DNA of 64,000 bases from Cryobacterium arcticum (lineage in GTDB: Bacteria > Actinomycetota > Actinomycetes > Actinomycetales > Microbacteriaceae). This document shows, in pieces, positions 17,026 to 26,205 of the stretch. Position numbers and translations under genes: made by a program. Where the stretch lies: positions 517,475 to 581,474 of the forward strand of contig NZ_QHLY01000005.1 of assembly GCF_003185895.1 (NCBI RefSeq), read 5' to 3'. Below the pieces are notes generated by a model that saw nothing but the letters and a program-made list of their open reading frames with translations, searched no databases and was not told the origin of the DNA. Numbering within the stretch: position 1 is the first letter of the stretch; every line of letters starts with the position of its first letter.

Positions 17026-19686
17026 CTACCACCGGCTGAACGGCGGCTTGGCCGGGTCGTCGGACGGGTCGCGGAACCCGCTGGTGAACGAGTGCGCACC
17101 GGCACCCACCTCGTGTACCCCGCCCTCGTTGGGAAGTACAACCGTGGCCGTGGTACCCGGTGGCACTTCGACGTCCAGGAAGAAGCGTCCGCCGTCCCGG
17201 CGCCATCGGGACGATGCCAGGCCGAATGGAGTGAGGTGACTGGCCGACGCGTGCGTCAGCCCGCCACCAGGTTGCGGCGCGATCCGCAGGCGGGCGAATC
17301 CCGGCTCTGCGGAGTCGAGGCCCGCGACAACGCGGTGCATGAAGTCGGCGACCGCACCCAGGGCGTAGTGGTTGAACGAGGTCATGTCGCCCGGGTTCAC
17401 GGAGCCGTCGGGGAGCATGCTGTCCCAGCGCTCCCAGATGGTGGTGGCCCCCATGGTCACGGGGTACAGCCACGAGGGCAACTCGTCCTGCAGAAGCAGG
17501 TGGTAGGCGGCGTCGAGCCCGCCGGCTCGCACCAGGGCGTCACAAATGATCGGCGTGCCCACGAACCCCGTGCTGATGTGAAAGTCACTGGCCGCAACGA
17601 GGTGCAGCAGTCGCTGCCCCGCCCGGGCCACCTGCTCCTCGGTGGCGAACAGTTCGAACACAATGGCAACGGCGATCGCCGTGACGGTGTCACTGACCAC
17701 CCGCCCGTTGGGCGCAATGTACTCGGCCTGGAAGGCCGTCGTGGCGCGTTCGGCGACCGTGCGATAGTGCGCCGCGTCGGCGTCCTTTCCGAGGATCGTC
17801 GCGGTCTCGGCCAGAAGACGCGCGGTGCGCACGTGGTAGGCGGTGGCCACGAGGTACTTGTCGGTGCGGGAGTCGCCGGGGCTCTCGGGCGGCGCGGTCG
17901 GGTCGAGCCAGTCGCCGAGCTGGAAGCCCGTGTTCCACAGGCCGGTGTTGCCGGTCAGGTTGTCGACAAGATCCACCCAGGCGCGCATGCTGGCGTACTG
18001 GTCGGCGAGGACGCGGGTGTCGCCGTCGTGCCGGTACATCTCCCACGGCACGATGACCGCGGCATCGCCCCAGGCTGCGGTGGGGTGATTGGGGAATCCG
18101 CATTCGATCCAGGGCACGAAATTGGGTACGTGGCCCTGGTCGGCCTGCTCGTAGGCGACATCCCGAAGCCAGCCGCTAAGGGTCCCGTGCACGCCGAACA
18201 GCCGCACGGCCGTGGGCGCGAAGACCTGGATGTCGCCCGTCCAGCCGAGGCGTTCGTCGCGCTGAGGGCAGTCGGTGGGCAGGTCGACGAAGTTGTCGCG
18301 CATGCTCCAGACGACGTTCTCGTGCAGGCGGTTGAGGCCCGGGTGGGAGCTGTCGAACCAGCCGGTCCGCTCCATGTCGGTGTGCACGACCAGGGCTTCG
18401 ACGTCTACCGTTTCGATGCCGCCGGGCCAGTTTTCCAGCTCGGCGTAGCGGAAGCCGTGCAGCGTGAACCGCGGGGTCCATTCCTCGATCCCCGCACCGG
18501 CCAGGGTGTACCGGTCGACCGACACCGCGGAGCGGAGCGGCCGCACCCCGAGCAGGCCGTCCTCGATGACCTCGGCGTGATGCAGGGTCACAACGTGCCC
18601 GGCGGGGCCGGCGACACGGATGCGCAGCTTGCCGGCGATGTTCTGGCCGAAGTCCAGCCGGATGCGATTGCCCGCGACCAGTTCGACACTGACCGGTGGC
18701 AGAACCTCGGTCACTCGCACGGCCGGACCGGTCGGCGGTTCCAGCTCGGCGGGGAACGAGGCCAGGTCGAGCTGGGTGGGGGTCTTCCACCCGGTCGCAT
18801 CGAACCCGACCTCGCTCCAACCGGCCGGCAACAGCCGGGCGTCGTAACTTTCACCCTCGTAGAGACCGGCCTCCGTGACGGGTGACTCGCTCCATCGCCA
18901 GGCGTCGGTCAGGGGAACCAGCACGACGGTCCCGTCCGAACGGGTCAGCTCCAACTGCACCAGCACCGACGCATCCTGCCCGTAGACGTCCCACAGCCCG
19001 CCCTCGAATCCGATGCGCCCGCGGTACCAGCCGTCGGCAACCCAGACCCCGACGGCGTTGCGGCCGGATCGCACGGCTTCGGTCACGTCGTACGTCTGAT
19101 AGCGCAGGCGGTGGCTGTAGCTGGTCCAACCGGGTGAGAGCAGGTCGTCGGAGACCGGCCGGCCATTGAGCTCGAGTTCGTAGATCCCGTGGGCACTCGA
19201 GTAGATCCGCGCTCGCTGCACGGTGCCGGGCTCAAGGCCGAGGGCGGTGCTGTCCCACTCGGCTCGGAGCAGGTAGCCCGGGCGGAGGGTCCCCTGTGGT
19301 TCCGAGACTGAGGCGGCGACAAACGGTACTGCCCAGTCGCTGCGCTCGAGTAGCCCCGCTTCGACCTGCAGGGGAGCGCTCCACTCCGCATCCGGTGGCA
19401 CGGAGTCCCCTCCCGGACGCACGCGCAGAATGACTGATTCACGCGAGCTGAGCGGGGGAAACGGCCAGGCGATGAGCCGGCTCTGGGCGCCCGCTTCGGT
19501 GTGCCGCTGAACGCTTCCATCGCCACGAAGGAGTTCCAGGTCGAGTGATTCGATCGACACTTCGGCTGCGGTGGTCCAGGAGATGCGCGGGCGACGCTCG
19601 GCGATTCCGAGGGTCGAGCCACCCCGGCGATTCTCCAGCCAGATGTCGGCGATTGCGGCGACCTGTGCGGTGGTGGTGGTACTCAT
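17026..19686 (-). CDS. Alpha-L-rhamnosidase, GH78 family
   Basis: An 886-residue inverting rhamnosidase that releases terminal L-rhamnose from glycosides or pectin fragments. N-terminal beta domains come first (ENRRGGSTLGIAERRPRISW), then the lectin-like Bac_rhamnosid_N domain with ARIYSSAHGIYELELNG near 180-210, then the catalytic (alpha/alpha)6 barrel. The signature DLPTDCPQRDERLGWTGD near residue 470-485 carries the catalytic Asp residues. A C-terminal beta domain starts with FNHYALGAVADFMHRVVAG. No signal peptide is seen, so it acts inside the cell after import. It starts 4 bp after the MalG-type permease gene in the LacI-controlled operon. Confidence 0.96.
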   Translation of the reverse strand: MSTTTTAQVAAIADIWLENRRGGSTLGIAERRPRISWTTAAEVSIESLDLELLRGDGSVQRHTEAGAQSRLIAWPFPPLSSRESVILRVRPGGDSVPPDAEWSAPLQVEAGLLERSDWAVPFVAASVSEPQGTLRPGYLLRAEWDSTALGLEPGTVQRARIYSSAHGIYELELNGRPVSDDLLSPGWTSYSHRLRYQTYDVTEAVRSGRNAVGVWVADGWYRGRIGFEGGLWDVYGQDASVLVQLELTRSDGTVVLVPLTDAWRWSESPVTEAGLYEGESYDARLLPAGWSEVGFDATGWKTPTQLDLASFPAELEPPTGPAVRVTEVLPPVSVELVAGNRIRLDFGQNIAGKLRIRVAGPAGHVVTLHHAEVIEDGLLGVRPLRSAVSVDRYTLAGAGIEEWTPRFTLHGFRYAELENWPGGIETVDVEALVVHTDMERTGWFDSSHPGLNRLHENVVWSMRDNFVDLPTDCPQRDERLGWTGDIQVFAPTAVRLFGVHGTLSGWLRDVAYEQADQGHVPNFVPWIECGFPNHPTAAWGDAAVIVPWEMYRHDGDTRVLADQYASMRAWVDLVDNLTGNTGLWNTGFQLGDWLDPTAPPESPGDSRTDKYLVATAYHVRTARLLAETATILGKDADAAHYRTVAERATTAFQAEYIAPNGRVVSDTVTAIAVAIVFELFATEEQVARAGQRLLHLVAASDFHISTGFVGTPIICDALVRAGGLDAAYHLLLQDELPSWLYPVTMGATTIWERWDSMLPDGSVNPGDMTSFNHYALGAVADFMHRVVAGLDSAEPGFARLRIAPQPGGGLTHASASHLTPFGLASSRWRRDGGRFFLDVEVPPGTTATVVLPNEGGVHEVGAGAHSFTSGFRDPSDDPAKPPFSRW

Positions 19687-19690
19687 GTCG

Positions 19691-20602
19691 CTATCCCTTG
19701 ACCGATCCGGCGGTGAGGCCCTTCATGACCTGTTGGTTCAGGAAGAGGTAGATGAACAGTGTTCCGAGAACGTTGACGGCGATCGCGGCAAAAGTCGGCC
19801 CGTACTGCACGGCGCCGTATTGGCCGGTGAAGTTCAGCAGGCCGACTTGGATGGTGCGCAGCGCATCACTGTTGGTGAAGGTGAGGGCGATGAGCAGGTC
19901 GTTCCAGAGGAAGAAGAACTGCACCAGGCCCACGGTGAAGATGGCGTTCTTCACCAAGGGCAGCCCCACCGCCCAGAATGAGCGCAGGATGCTGGCGCCG
20001 TCCAGGGTGGAGGCCTCGAAGATCTCGCGGGGCACCGACCGGAAGAAGGTCGCCATCATGAAGACGGTCAGCGGCAGCCCGGTGGCGATGTAGGTGAGGA
20101 TCATCGGCCAGTAGCTACCGGTGAGGCCGGTGCGGAAGTAGATCGTGAACAGCGGCAGGATGATCATCTGGGTGGGCACCATGATGCCGGCCAGGAAGAG
20201 CAGCAGAACGGTTCCGCGGCCCTTCCAGACCATGACCTCGAGCGCAAAGCCCGCGGCAACACCCACGATCAGGATGACCGCGAGCGAGGGGAAGACCACG
20301 ATGATGCTGTTCACGATGTAGGTGCCGAAGCCGCTGTCGAAAACGGACACGTAGTTGTCGAGCGACCAGCTCTGCGGGAGGGCCCAGAACGGCTCGTTGA
20401 GGAACTCGCTCTGCGTCTTGAACGAGCCCAGGAACATCCAGAGCATCGGATAAATCACGATGACGAGAAGCACTGCCAGGAATACCCGAATCGGCAGGCG
20501 CGAGAAGAACTGCCGTGCGGTGACTTTCCGCTTGCGCGGCACGGCACTCCGAGGGTTCTGTCGCGGGGTGACGCGGGGGATGGTGGTGGTCTGAGTGGTC
20601 AT
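19691..20602 (-). CDS. Carbohydrate ABC transporter permease (MalG type)
   Basis: A 303-residue CUT1-class permease. A charged N-terminal tail of about 35 residues is followed by six hydrophobic segments (first: VFLAVLLVIVIYPMLWMFLG). The EAA loop is FEASTLDGASILRSFWAVGLP (key residues E-A-S--DGA and the final LP). It starts 3 bp after the upstream permease stop and ends 4 bp before the rhamnosidase start, a tight operon. It imports the substrate of the GH78/GH43 enzymes, probably a rhamnose-containing oligosaccharide (inference). Confidence 0.95.
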   Translation of the reverse strand: MTTQTTTIPRVTPRQNPRSAVPRKRKVTARQFFSRLPIRVFLAVLLVIVIYPMLWMFLGSFKTQSEFLNEPFWALPQSWSLDNYVSVFDSGFGTYIVNSIIVVFPSLAVILIVGVAAGFALEVMVWKGRGTVLLLFLAGIMVPTQMIILPLFTIYFRTGLTGSYWPMILTYIATGLPLTVFMMATFFRSVPREIFEASTLDGASILRSFWAVGLPLVKNAIFTVGLVQFFFLWNDLLIALTFTNSDALRTIQVGLLNFTGQYGAVQYGPTFAAIAVNVLGTLFIYLFLNQQVMKGLTAGSVKG

Positions 20603-20605
20603 TGG

Positions 20606-21490
20606 TCAGCTTTTCGTGACGTCGCGGCGGGTGGACCGGAAGATGAAGATGGTGAAGATCAGACAGAGGATCGTCAACATGAGGGCGATCGTGCTGCCGT
20701 ATCCGTACTGTCCGTAGGTGAACGAGGTCTGGAACATGTACACCGTCAGCGGGGTCGTGGCGTTTCCCGGGCCCCCGTTGGTCAGGGCGACGACGCTGTC
20801 GAAGACCTTGAGGGTGCCGTTGATGCTGAAGATGAGTGACGACAGCAGCACCGGAAGGGAGAGCGGAAGCACGATCGTGCGGATGAGTTTCCAGCCGCCT
20901 GCTCCGTCGAGCCGTGCGGACTCGAGCATTTCTTCGGGGATGTCGAGCAGGCCGGCGTACAGCAGAACGCCATAGAAGCCCATCGACTGCCAGAGCCCCA
21001 TCAGCAGCAGGATCCAGAACGACGCGGCCGGCGTGCCGAACCAGTCGACCGAGTCGATGCCGAGCAGGTTGAGGAATGAGTTGACCGGGCCGGTCGTGGG
21101 CGCCGCCTCGAACAGACGCTGGAACAGCAGCGCGACGGCCACGGTCGGAAGCACGATCGGGAAGAAGATGATGGTGCGGATCGCCGACGACGACCTCTTC
21201 AGCCAGAAGACGTAGAGCAGAGACAGCCCGAAGCCGGCCCCGACCTGGAGCACGGTCATCACGACCGCGAATCGCACGGTGAACCAGATGGCGCTCCAGG
21301 CCGCCGGATCCTGGAAGAACTTGATGAAGTTGTCGAAGCCGTTGAAGGTGAACCCGACGATCGGGTTGCCGTCGAGGACCGTATAGCCGAGGGACCAGAT
21401 GATCGGCACGAGCATGATGAGCGAGTAGACCAGGAGGGCCGGCCCGAGAAGGATCAGGATGGCGCGCTTGTCGCCGAGGACTCTTTCCAT
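20606..21490 (-). CDS. Carbohydrate ABC transporter permease (MalF type)
   Basis: A 294-residue CUT1-class permease beginning MERVLGDKRAILILLGPALL, with six hydrophobic segments. The EAA-type loop is EEMLESARLDGAGGWKLIRT followed by LP, and the late motif LTNGGPGNATTPLTVYMFQT is typical of MalF homologues. It pairs with the MalG-type gene 3 bp downstream and follows the binding-protein gene by 90 bp. Confidence 0.95.
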   Translation of the reverse strand: MERVLGDKRAILILLGPALLVYSLIMLVPIIWSLGYTVLDGNPIVGFTFNGFDNFIKFFQDPAAWSAIWFTVRFAVVMTVLQVGAGFGLSLLYVFWLKRSSSAIRTIIFFPIVLPTVAVALLFQRLFEAAPTTGPVNSFLNLLGIDSVDWFGTPAASFWILLLMGLWQSMGFYGVLLYAGLLDIPEEMLESARLDGAGGWKLIRTIVLPLSLPVLLSSLIFSINGTLKVFDSVVALTNGGPGNATTPLTVYMFQTSFTYGQYGYGSTIALMLTILCLIFTIFIFRSTRRDVTKS

Positions 21491-21580
21491 GGTTCTTTCC
21501 GTCTATGGGCTGCCGGAGCAGCGGGTGATGAGCGGGGGCGCAGCGCGTGCGCCACGCCCCCGTACTACTGGGGCGAGGAG

Positions 21581-22897
21581 TTACCCCTCGTCGTTGGCTG
21601 CCTGCACGAGCTTCATGAAGTCAGCTCCGCTGATGCTGCCGCTGGCGAGGCCACCGCCATTGGTCTGGCTGACGCTGGTGCCCTTGGAGGTGAACAGCGC
21701 CTCGAACCACAGGATGCTCGACGGGGCATCCTGGATCTGCTGCTGCACGATCTGCGTCGTTTCGGGCAGGTCGGCGGGCGGGTTGTCGAGCGCGAACCCC
21801 GACACGACGCCGCTCTCGTTGAGTACGGCATCGCCGTAGTTGGAGACGATGCACTTCAGCCAGGCCGCCTGGTCGTCGCCGAAGTCCTTCTGCGCGAACA
21901 TGACGGGCACACCGACGTTTGCCGGCACCTGGTCGATCGATCCCTTGCCGCCCTCGACGTCGGGGAATGGCGCGAAGCCGATGTTGTCGGCACCGATGGT
22001 GTTCTGCGCCTCGTCGTTGAAGTTGGCCAGCGCCCAGCTGCCCATGTAGAAGAAGGCGGACTTGCCGGTGAGGAACTCGTTGATGGCGGCGTTGTAGTCA
22101 ATCGAGCCGATGGCCTCGCCGAAGTAGCCGGCCTCGCCGAGGGCAGCGACAGCATCCGCTGCCTTCACGTACTCGGGGTCGGTCAGTTTGGCGTCGCCGT
22201 CGGCGACGGCCCTGAGGGCGTCCGGTCCGAGGTCGCGGGCGATGTAGTCGCCGACGAGTCGCGTGATGGGCCAGCCATCCTTGCCGGCCGCGGAGAAGGG
22301 TTGCACGCCGGCTCCGTCCAGCGTCGCGGCGGCTTCGACGAGGTCATCCCAGGTTGCGGGCGCCTCGATGCCGTTGTCGGCCAGGATCGCCTTGTTGTAC
22401 CAGAACCCCTCGATGTTGAACTCGGTCGGCAGCGAATACAGCGTGTCTTCGCCGTAGAGCGCCTTGATCGTGGATTCCGCCGCGGGCAGGATCTTGTCGG
22501 CGACCCCGAGCTTGTCGAGTTCCGCCGAGAGGTCGACCACCTGGTCGGCATCGATGAACTGCTGCATCAGCGACGGCGTTCCTGCGGCCATCGACATGTT
22601 CGACAAGGCGTCCTGGCCGGCCAGAAGCTGGAGCTTCTGATCGAACTGTGGTCCCGCCGACTTGTCCGCGGTGAGGGGTGCCGCCTTCTCTTCGGCCGCG
22701 CACTGATCTTTGGCCAGCGCGTTGAGCGTGCCGATGATGGTGGTGTTCTCGGTCTGGCCGAGATAGGTGAATGTGCCGCTGGCGGCGCCGCTGCCACCTC
22801 CGGCTGGGCCGCAGGCGGTGAGCAGAAGCGCTCCCGCTCCGAAAACGGCCACGAGGGGCACAAAACGCCTCCGTCGTGATTTCACTGCTGTGATCAC
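21581..22897 (-). CDS. Extracellular sugar-binding lipoprotein of ABC transporter
   Basis: A 438-residue SBP family 1 protein. The signal peptide has basic residues KSRRRRF, a hydrophobic core VPLVAVFGAGALL, and lipobox LTAC. Features of the mature protein include EFNIEGFWYNKAILADNGI and GKSAFFYMGSWALANF. I chose the GTG at 22897 because AAGGAGG lies 4-5 bases upstream; a GTG at 22885 would be 16 bases away, and a longer frame lacks a ribosome site. First gene of the rhamnosidase operon, right behind the promoter and operators at 22928-23004. Confidence 0.93.
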   Translation of the reverse strand: MITAVKSRRRRFVPLVAVFGAGALLLTACGPAGGGSGAASGTFTYLGQTENTTIIGTLNALAKDQCAAEEKAAPLTADKSAGPQFDQKLQLLAGQDALSNMSMAAGTPSLMQQFIDADQVVDLSAELDKLGVADKILPAAESTIKALYGEDTLYSLPTEFNIEGFWYNKAILADNGIEAPATWDDLVEAAATLDGAGVQPFSAAGKDGWPITRLVGDYIARDLGPDALRAVADGDAKLTDPEYVKAADAVAALGEAGYFGEAIGSIDYNAAINEFLTGKSAFFYMGSWALANFNDEAQNTIGADNIGFAPFPDVEGGKGSIDQVPANVGVPVMFAQKDFGDDQAAWLKCIVSNYGDAVLNESGVVSGFALDNPPADLPETTQIVQQQIQDAPSSILWFEALFTSKGTSVSQTNGGGLASGSISGADFMKLVQAANDEG

Positions 22898-22927
22898 AAT
22901 TCCTCCTTGAATGCGAAGCCTCACAAT

Positions 22928-22939
22928 TGAAGCGTTTCA
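22928..22939 (-). promoter_or_regulatory. LacI-type operator 1 of the rhamnosidase operon
   Basis: TGAAGCGTTTCA is a near-perfect palindrome around CG. It lies just downstream of the -10 box and covers the expected transcription start. Confidence 0.75.
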
Positions 22940-22942
22940 CAG

Positions 22943-22972
22943 AAGGTATCCGTGCGGTCGCAGATCTGTCAA
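22943..22972 (-). promoter_or_regulatory. Sigma70-type promoter of the rhamnosidase operon
   Basis: On the minus strand, a perfect -35 TTGACA (22967-22972), 18-bp spacer and -10 TACCTT (22943-22948). Two LacI-type operators flank it. Confidence 0.75.
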
Positions 22973-22992
22973 CCCTTGTTGGGTTACTATTT

Positions 22993-23004
22993 TGGAACGC
23001 TTCA
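22993..23004. promoter_or_regulatory. LacI-type operator 2 of the rhamnosidase operon
   Basis: TGGAACGCTTCA matches operator 1 read in the other direction (TGAAGC half-site). It is 65 bp from operator 1, upstream of the -35 box and before the divergent lacI gene, so it may also control that gene. Confidence 0.72.
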
Positions 23005-23093
23005 TTTCTCGTACGGCTGTCGCGCGGCGACCCGCGCGAGTGCGGGCATGATGTGGGAACATTCGATCAGCGACGGCGCCGTCGCTACACACA

Positions 23094-24161
23094 GTGGGAA
23101 CGGAAAATCCTTTGGCACAGCCGCGGAGAGAGGCCGGAAAGTCGGCACCGAGCATGGCTGATGTGGCCCTGCATGCCGGTGTAGCGCTCGGCACCGTCTC
23201 CAACGTGCTCAACAAGCCAGAGAAGGTGAAGGAACTCACCCGCCGCAAGGTCATGGCGTCGATCGCCGAACTCGGCTTCGTGCGCAACGATGCCGCCCGC
23301 TCTCTCGCCGCGGGAACCAGCAACACGATTGGCATCGTGTTGGCCGACCTCAGCAATTCGCTCTTCGTCGACATCGCCCGCGGGGCCGAGGCCACGGTGC
23401 GACAGCACGGCATGAATCTTCTCATCGCGAATTCCGATGTGGATCTCACCAAGCAATCGCTGAACATCAGCCTCTTTGAACAATCCAGGGTCGCGGGCGT
23501 GTTGCTCGCCCCGCTCGACACCGCGTTTGCGCGCACGAACTCCGTTCTCAGCACGACTCCCCTGGTGCTGGTGAACTATGCATCCGAATCGGGTACCTAT
23601 TCCGGCGTGGTCGCCGACGAAGTGCATGGCGGCTATGAGGCTGCCCGGCACCTCATCGGCCTCGGCCGGACTCGGCTGGTGTTCCTCGGCGGGCCACTGA
23701 TGCTCATGGCGGTTGCCCAACGTCTCGCCGGTGCACGAGCAGCGGTGGCCGAGAGCCCGGGCGTGACGCTGGAACACATCGAGACCCGTGGCCTCAACAT
23801 GGCTCACGGGCGCCAAGCCGGTCAGGAGATCCTGACCCGGCCGGCCGGAACATTCGACGGCGCCGTCGCGGCGTCGGACTTGCTTGCCGTTGGCGCCATC
23901 CAGGTGCTGGACGAGAACGCGGGGTACGAGGTGCCAACAGATCTGGCCTTCATCGGCTATGACGACAATCACTTCGCGTCGGAGAGCGCCATCCCGGTGT
24001 CCACGATCAGTCAACACGGCGAGGAGATGGGCAGAGCGGCCGCGCAACTCCTGATCAACGAAATCCATGGCGGCCCATTGACCCTGAAGAGAACCGTGGT
24101 CATCAAGCCGGATTTGGTTCCGCGGCGCAGCACGCTGGGCGACGACTGGCGCCGCGACTGA
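23094..24161 (+). CDS. LacI-family repressor, divergent from the rhamnosidase operon
   Basis: A 355-residue regulator. The HTH is near residues 19-40 (SMADVALHAGVALGTVSNVL), then the hinge PEKVKELTRRKVMASIAELG, then the sugar-sensing domain (TIGIVLADLSNSLFVDI; DGAVAASDLLAVGAIQVL; AFIGYDDNHFASESAIPVST). The GTG at 23094 is taken as start because it leaves a normal N-terminal tail; no strong ribosome site is visible. It faces away from the ABC/GH78 operon across a 196-bp region with two CG-centred operators, so it is the likely repressor of both. Confidence 0.93.
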   Translation: MGTENPLAQPRREAGKSAPSMADVALHAGVALGTVSNVLNKPEKVKELTRRKVMASIAELGFVRNDAARSLAAGTSNTIGIVLADLSNSLFVDIARGAEATVRQHGMNLLIANSDVDLTKQSLNISLFEQSRVAGVLLAPLDTAFARTNSVLSTTPLVLVNYASESGTYSGVVADEVHGGYEAARHLIGLGRTRLVFLGGPLMLMAVAQRLAGARAAVAESPGVTLEHIETRGLNMAHGRQAGQEILTRPAGTFDGAVAASDLLAVGAIQVLDENAGYEVPTDLAFIGYDDNHFASESAIPVSTISQHGEEMGRAAAQLLINEIHGGPLTLKRTVVIKPDLVPRRSTLGDDWRRD

Positions 24162-24172
24162 CCAGCCACTGG

Positions 24173-25063
24173 TTATATGCGCGACGTTGCCCCGCTATTT
24201 CCCGCGAGGTAAAGCCTCTCGCCGGTGCGCCAGAACTGCAGGGCGAGGATGACCGCCGCGCCGATCAGCGCTGCCCCGAACACCGCGAGCAGCCCGGCGA
24301 CCTCGAGATCGCCGGTGCTCAGCGGCATGGCCGCAAAGCCCAGGACCACGCCGCCGATGGCACCGAGAGTCAGATCGGCACGCTGGGCGAACAGTAGCGT
24401 GCGGATCAGGCTGGGGGCCGCCTTCGCACGGGTGAGCGGATGCCGGCGGAGCTGGCCGGGGTAGCTGAGCTTTTTGATCAGCGAGACCAGGGTTGCTGCT
24501 GCGGCGGCCGCCATGGTGAGACCCGGCATCAGCACCAGCATCTGCAGCTCGATCGGGTTCTGCACCCGGGCGAGCACCTCGGGCGTGAGCAGCCCGCGGG
24601 AGAGTTGAAACGGGTAGCTGAGGTAATACAGGGCCGCGAACCCGGCGGCCCAGAGGGTGTGCACCTGCGCGCCGAGCGGGCGCACCCGGTAACGCAGCAC
24701 GTTCGTGAAGATGGACTTGGCGGTATCGACCGGGGCACGGCGGCTCAGCTGGCGCCGCACGATGTCGAGCACGACGAGTAGCCAGGCCCCGAGCAGGAAG
24801 AGCGCACCGAGCAACACTGCCAGTGCGACCGCGATGGTCATTCCTCCCCAGCCGCCCCCGCCGGTCGGCACCAGCACCCGGGTCATCAGCCAGGCGGCGA
24901 CGGGCGCATCCGTCGCCACGCCCGCGACGATGAGCGTGTAGAGCGACGCCGAGCCGATGAGGAGCACGAGCGCGGTGGTCCGGAGCTGGTTTCGGAGGAA
25001 ACGGGCGGTGGCCTCACGGCGGGCGGCGAGTGGTGAGCTCGTGCGTTCTGGCGTAGCTGTCAT
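24173..25063 (-). CDS. Multi-pass membrane protein of unknown function
   Basis: A 296-residue protein with about seven hydrophobic segments, for example LRTTALVLLIGSASLYTLIV (residues 28-47), MTIAVALAVLLGALFLLGAW, and VAGLLAVFGAALIGAAVILA near the C-terminus. A long central loop around residues 110-150 is basic. I do not recognise a family. It is convergent with the LacI gene (12 bp between stops) and monocistronic as far as visible. Confidence 0.7.
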   Translation of the reverse strand: MTATPERTSSPLAARREATARFLRNQLRTTALVLLIGSASLYTLIVAGVATDAPVAAWLMTRVLVPTGGGGWGGMTIAVALAVLLGALFLLGAWLLVVLDIVRRQLSRRAPVDTAKSIFTNVLRYRVRPLGAQVHTLWAAGFAALYYLSYPFQLSRGLLTPEVLARVQNPIELQMLVLMPGLTMAAAAAATLVSLIKKLSYPGQLRRHPLTRAKAAPSLIRTLLFAQRADLTLGAIGGVVLGFAAMPLSTGDLEVAGLLAVFGAALIGAAVILALQFWRTGERLYLAGNSGATSRI

Positions 25064-25396
25064 ATGTCTGTTCCCCCGTGGTTGACGGCCAGTCTAGAAG
25101 CCGCGAATGTGGCCGGGCGCACAGCAACCCCGACCACCCTGCACTCAGCACGCGGGGGCTTGGGCAGCACCACGAACACCGCGGTCACACCCAGCGCCAG
25201 CGCCACACCACCGACCTCGAAGCCCCGCAGGCCGATCTCGACAAGCTCGACCAGCGGACGGGGGCAGCTCGACCGAGGCGCGGGGCGGCGTAATGGAGCG
25301 TTACCGCGGGGGTCATGGGGGCGAAATAAGCCGCCCTTCTAATGAGAGTGTCGGCCCGCGGACGGGCCGAATCCCGGGCAAGTGACTGGAGTTCCC
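25064..25396. other. 333-bp intergenic region with one dispersed repeat
   Basis: No convincing gene. It holds one copy of the TCTCGACAAGCTCGACCAGCG repeat family (25236-25263; given separately) and a short GC-rich hairpin CGGCCCGCGGACGGGCCG about 30 bp upstream of the next gene. Short open frames here have poor codon use and no ribosome sites. Confidence 0.6.
25236..25263 (+). repeat. Dispersed TCTCGACAAGCTCGACCAGC repeat
   Basis: Identical over 28 bases to the copy at 40934-40961 (TCTCGACAAG, CTCGACCAGC, GGACGGGG). One of at least four related elements in the window. Confidence 0.85.
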
Positions 25397-26197
25397 ATGA
25401 CCGTTCAACGAAGCTATCTCGCCGTCGGGGATGCCCAGGTGCACCTGCGTAGCACCGGGCCCGTCGACGGCGTGCCCGTGCTGCTGCTGCACCAGGTGCC
25501 CAGCTCCGGCGCGATGTTCGAGGCGATCATGGCGCCGCTGGCCGCCCTGGGATACCGGGCCACCGCGCTCGACCTGCCCGGCTACGGCATGAGCGACCCG
25601 ATCGGCGACCTGCCCAGCCTCGACGACTACGCCGCGCTCGTGACCGCTGTGCTCGACCAGCTCGACATCCCCGCCACCCACGTGATCGGCCACCACACCG
25701 GCGCCGGCGTTGCCCTGGCCCTGGCCCGCGCACTGCCCGATCGGGTGGGAGCCCTGGCGCTGTGGGGCGTGCCGCTGATCGAAGGCGACCTCTCGGTGGA
25801 GCTGGCTACCGAAGCCGCACCAGACTTCACCGCCGACTACGCCACGGCACTCGCCGCATCCTGGACCACCTGGTGGGGACTATGCGACGCCAGCACCGCG
25901 CCACACGTGGTGCCGCGCAACATCGCCGAAGTGCTGCTCTCCGACCTGCACCGGCCCGACGGCCACCGTGCCGTGGGCCGGGAAGACACCGTCGCCCTGG
26001 TGAGCGCGGTGACCAACCCGGTGCTCGCGATGTGCGGCTCCAACGAGATGCTGCACGACGAGACCGTCGCGAGTATCGAGGTGTTCCCCAACGCCACCCT
26101 CGCCGACATCCGTGACCTCGGGATCGACGCCTTCGATGTGGCCCCCGACGAACTCACCGCCCTGATGCACGACTTCTTCACCACGAGCACGAACTGA
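25397..26197 (+). CDS. Alpha/beta-hydrolase-fold protein with altered nucleophile elbow
   Basis: A 266-residue alpha/beta hydrolase. Visible are the oxyanion strand VLLLHQVPSSGAMF, the substrate-entry strand ATALDLPGYGMSD, and the elbow VIGHHTGAGVALALA. In the elbow the G-x-Nuc-x-G position is His where Ser, Asp or Cys is normal, so the catalytic mechanism is unclear; I have seen HHTGA in other members of this fold. The late Asp/His region is NATLADIRDLGIDAF. ATG 25397 has GGAG 6 bases upstream. It sits 8 bp upstream of an LLM flavin oxidoreductase gene, which suggests one catabolic or detoxification unit. Confidence 0.85.
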   Translation: MTVQRSYLAVGDAQVHLRSTGPVDGVPVLLLHQVPSSGAMFEAIMAPLAALGYRATALDLPGYGMSDPIGDLPSLDDYAALVTAVLDQLDIPATHVIGHHTGAGVALALARALPDRVGALALWGVPLIEGDLSVELATEAAPDFTADYATALAASWTTWWGLCDASTAPHVVPRNIAEVLLSDLHRPDGHRAVGREDTVALVSAVTNPVLAMCGSNEMLHDETVASIEVFPNATLADIRDLGIDAFDVAPDELTALMHDFFTTSTN

Positions 26198-26205
26198 GGC
26201 TCACC

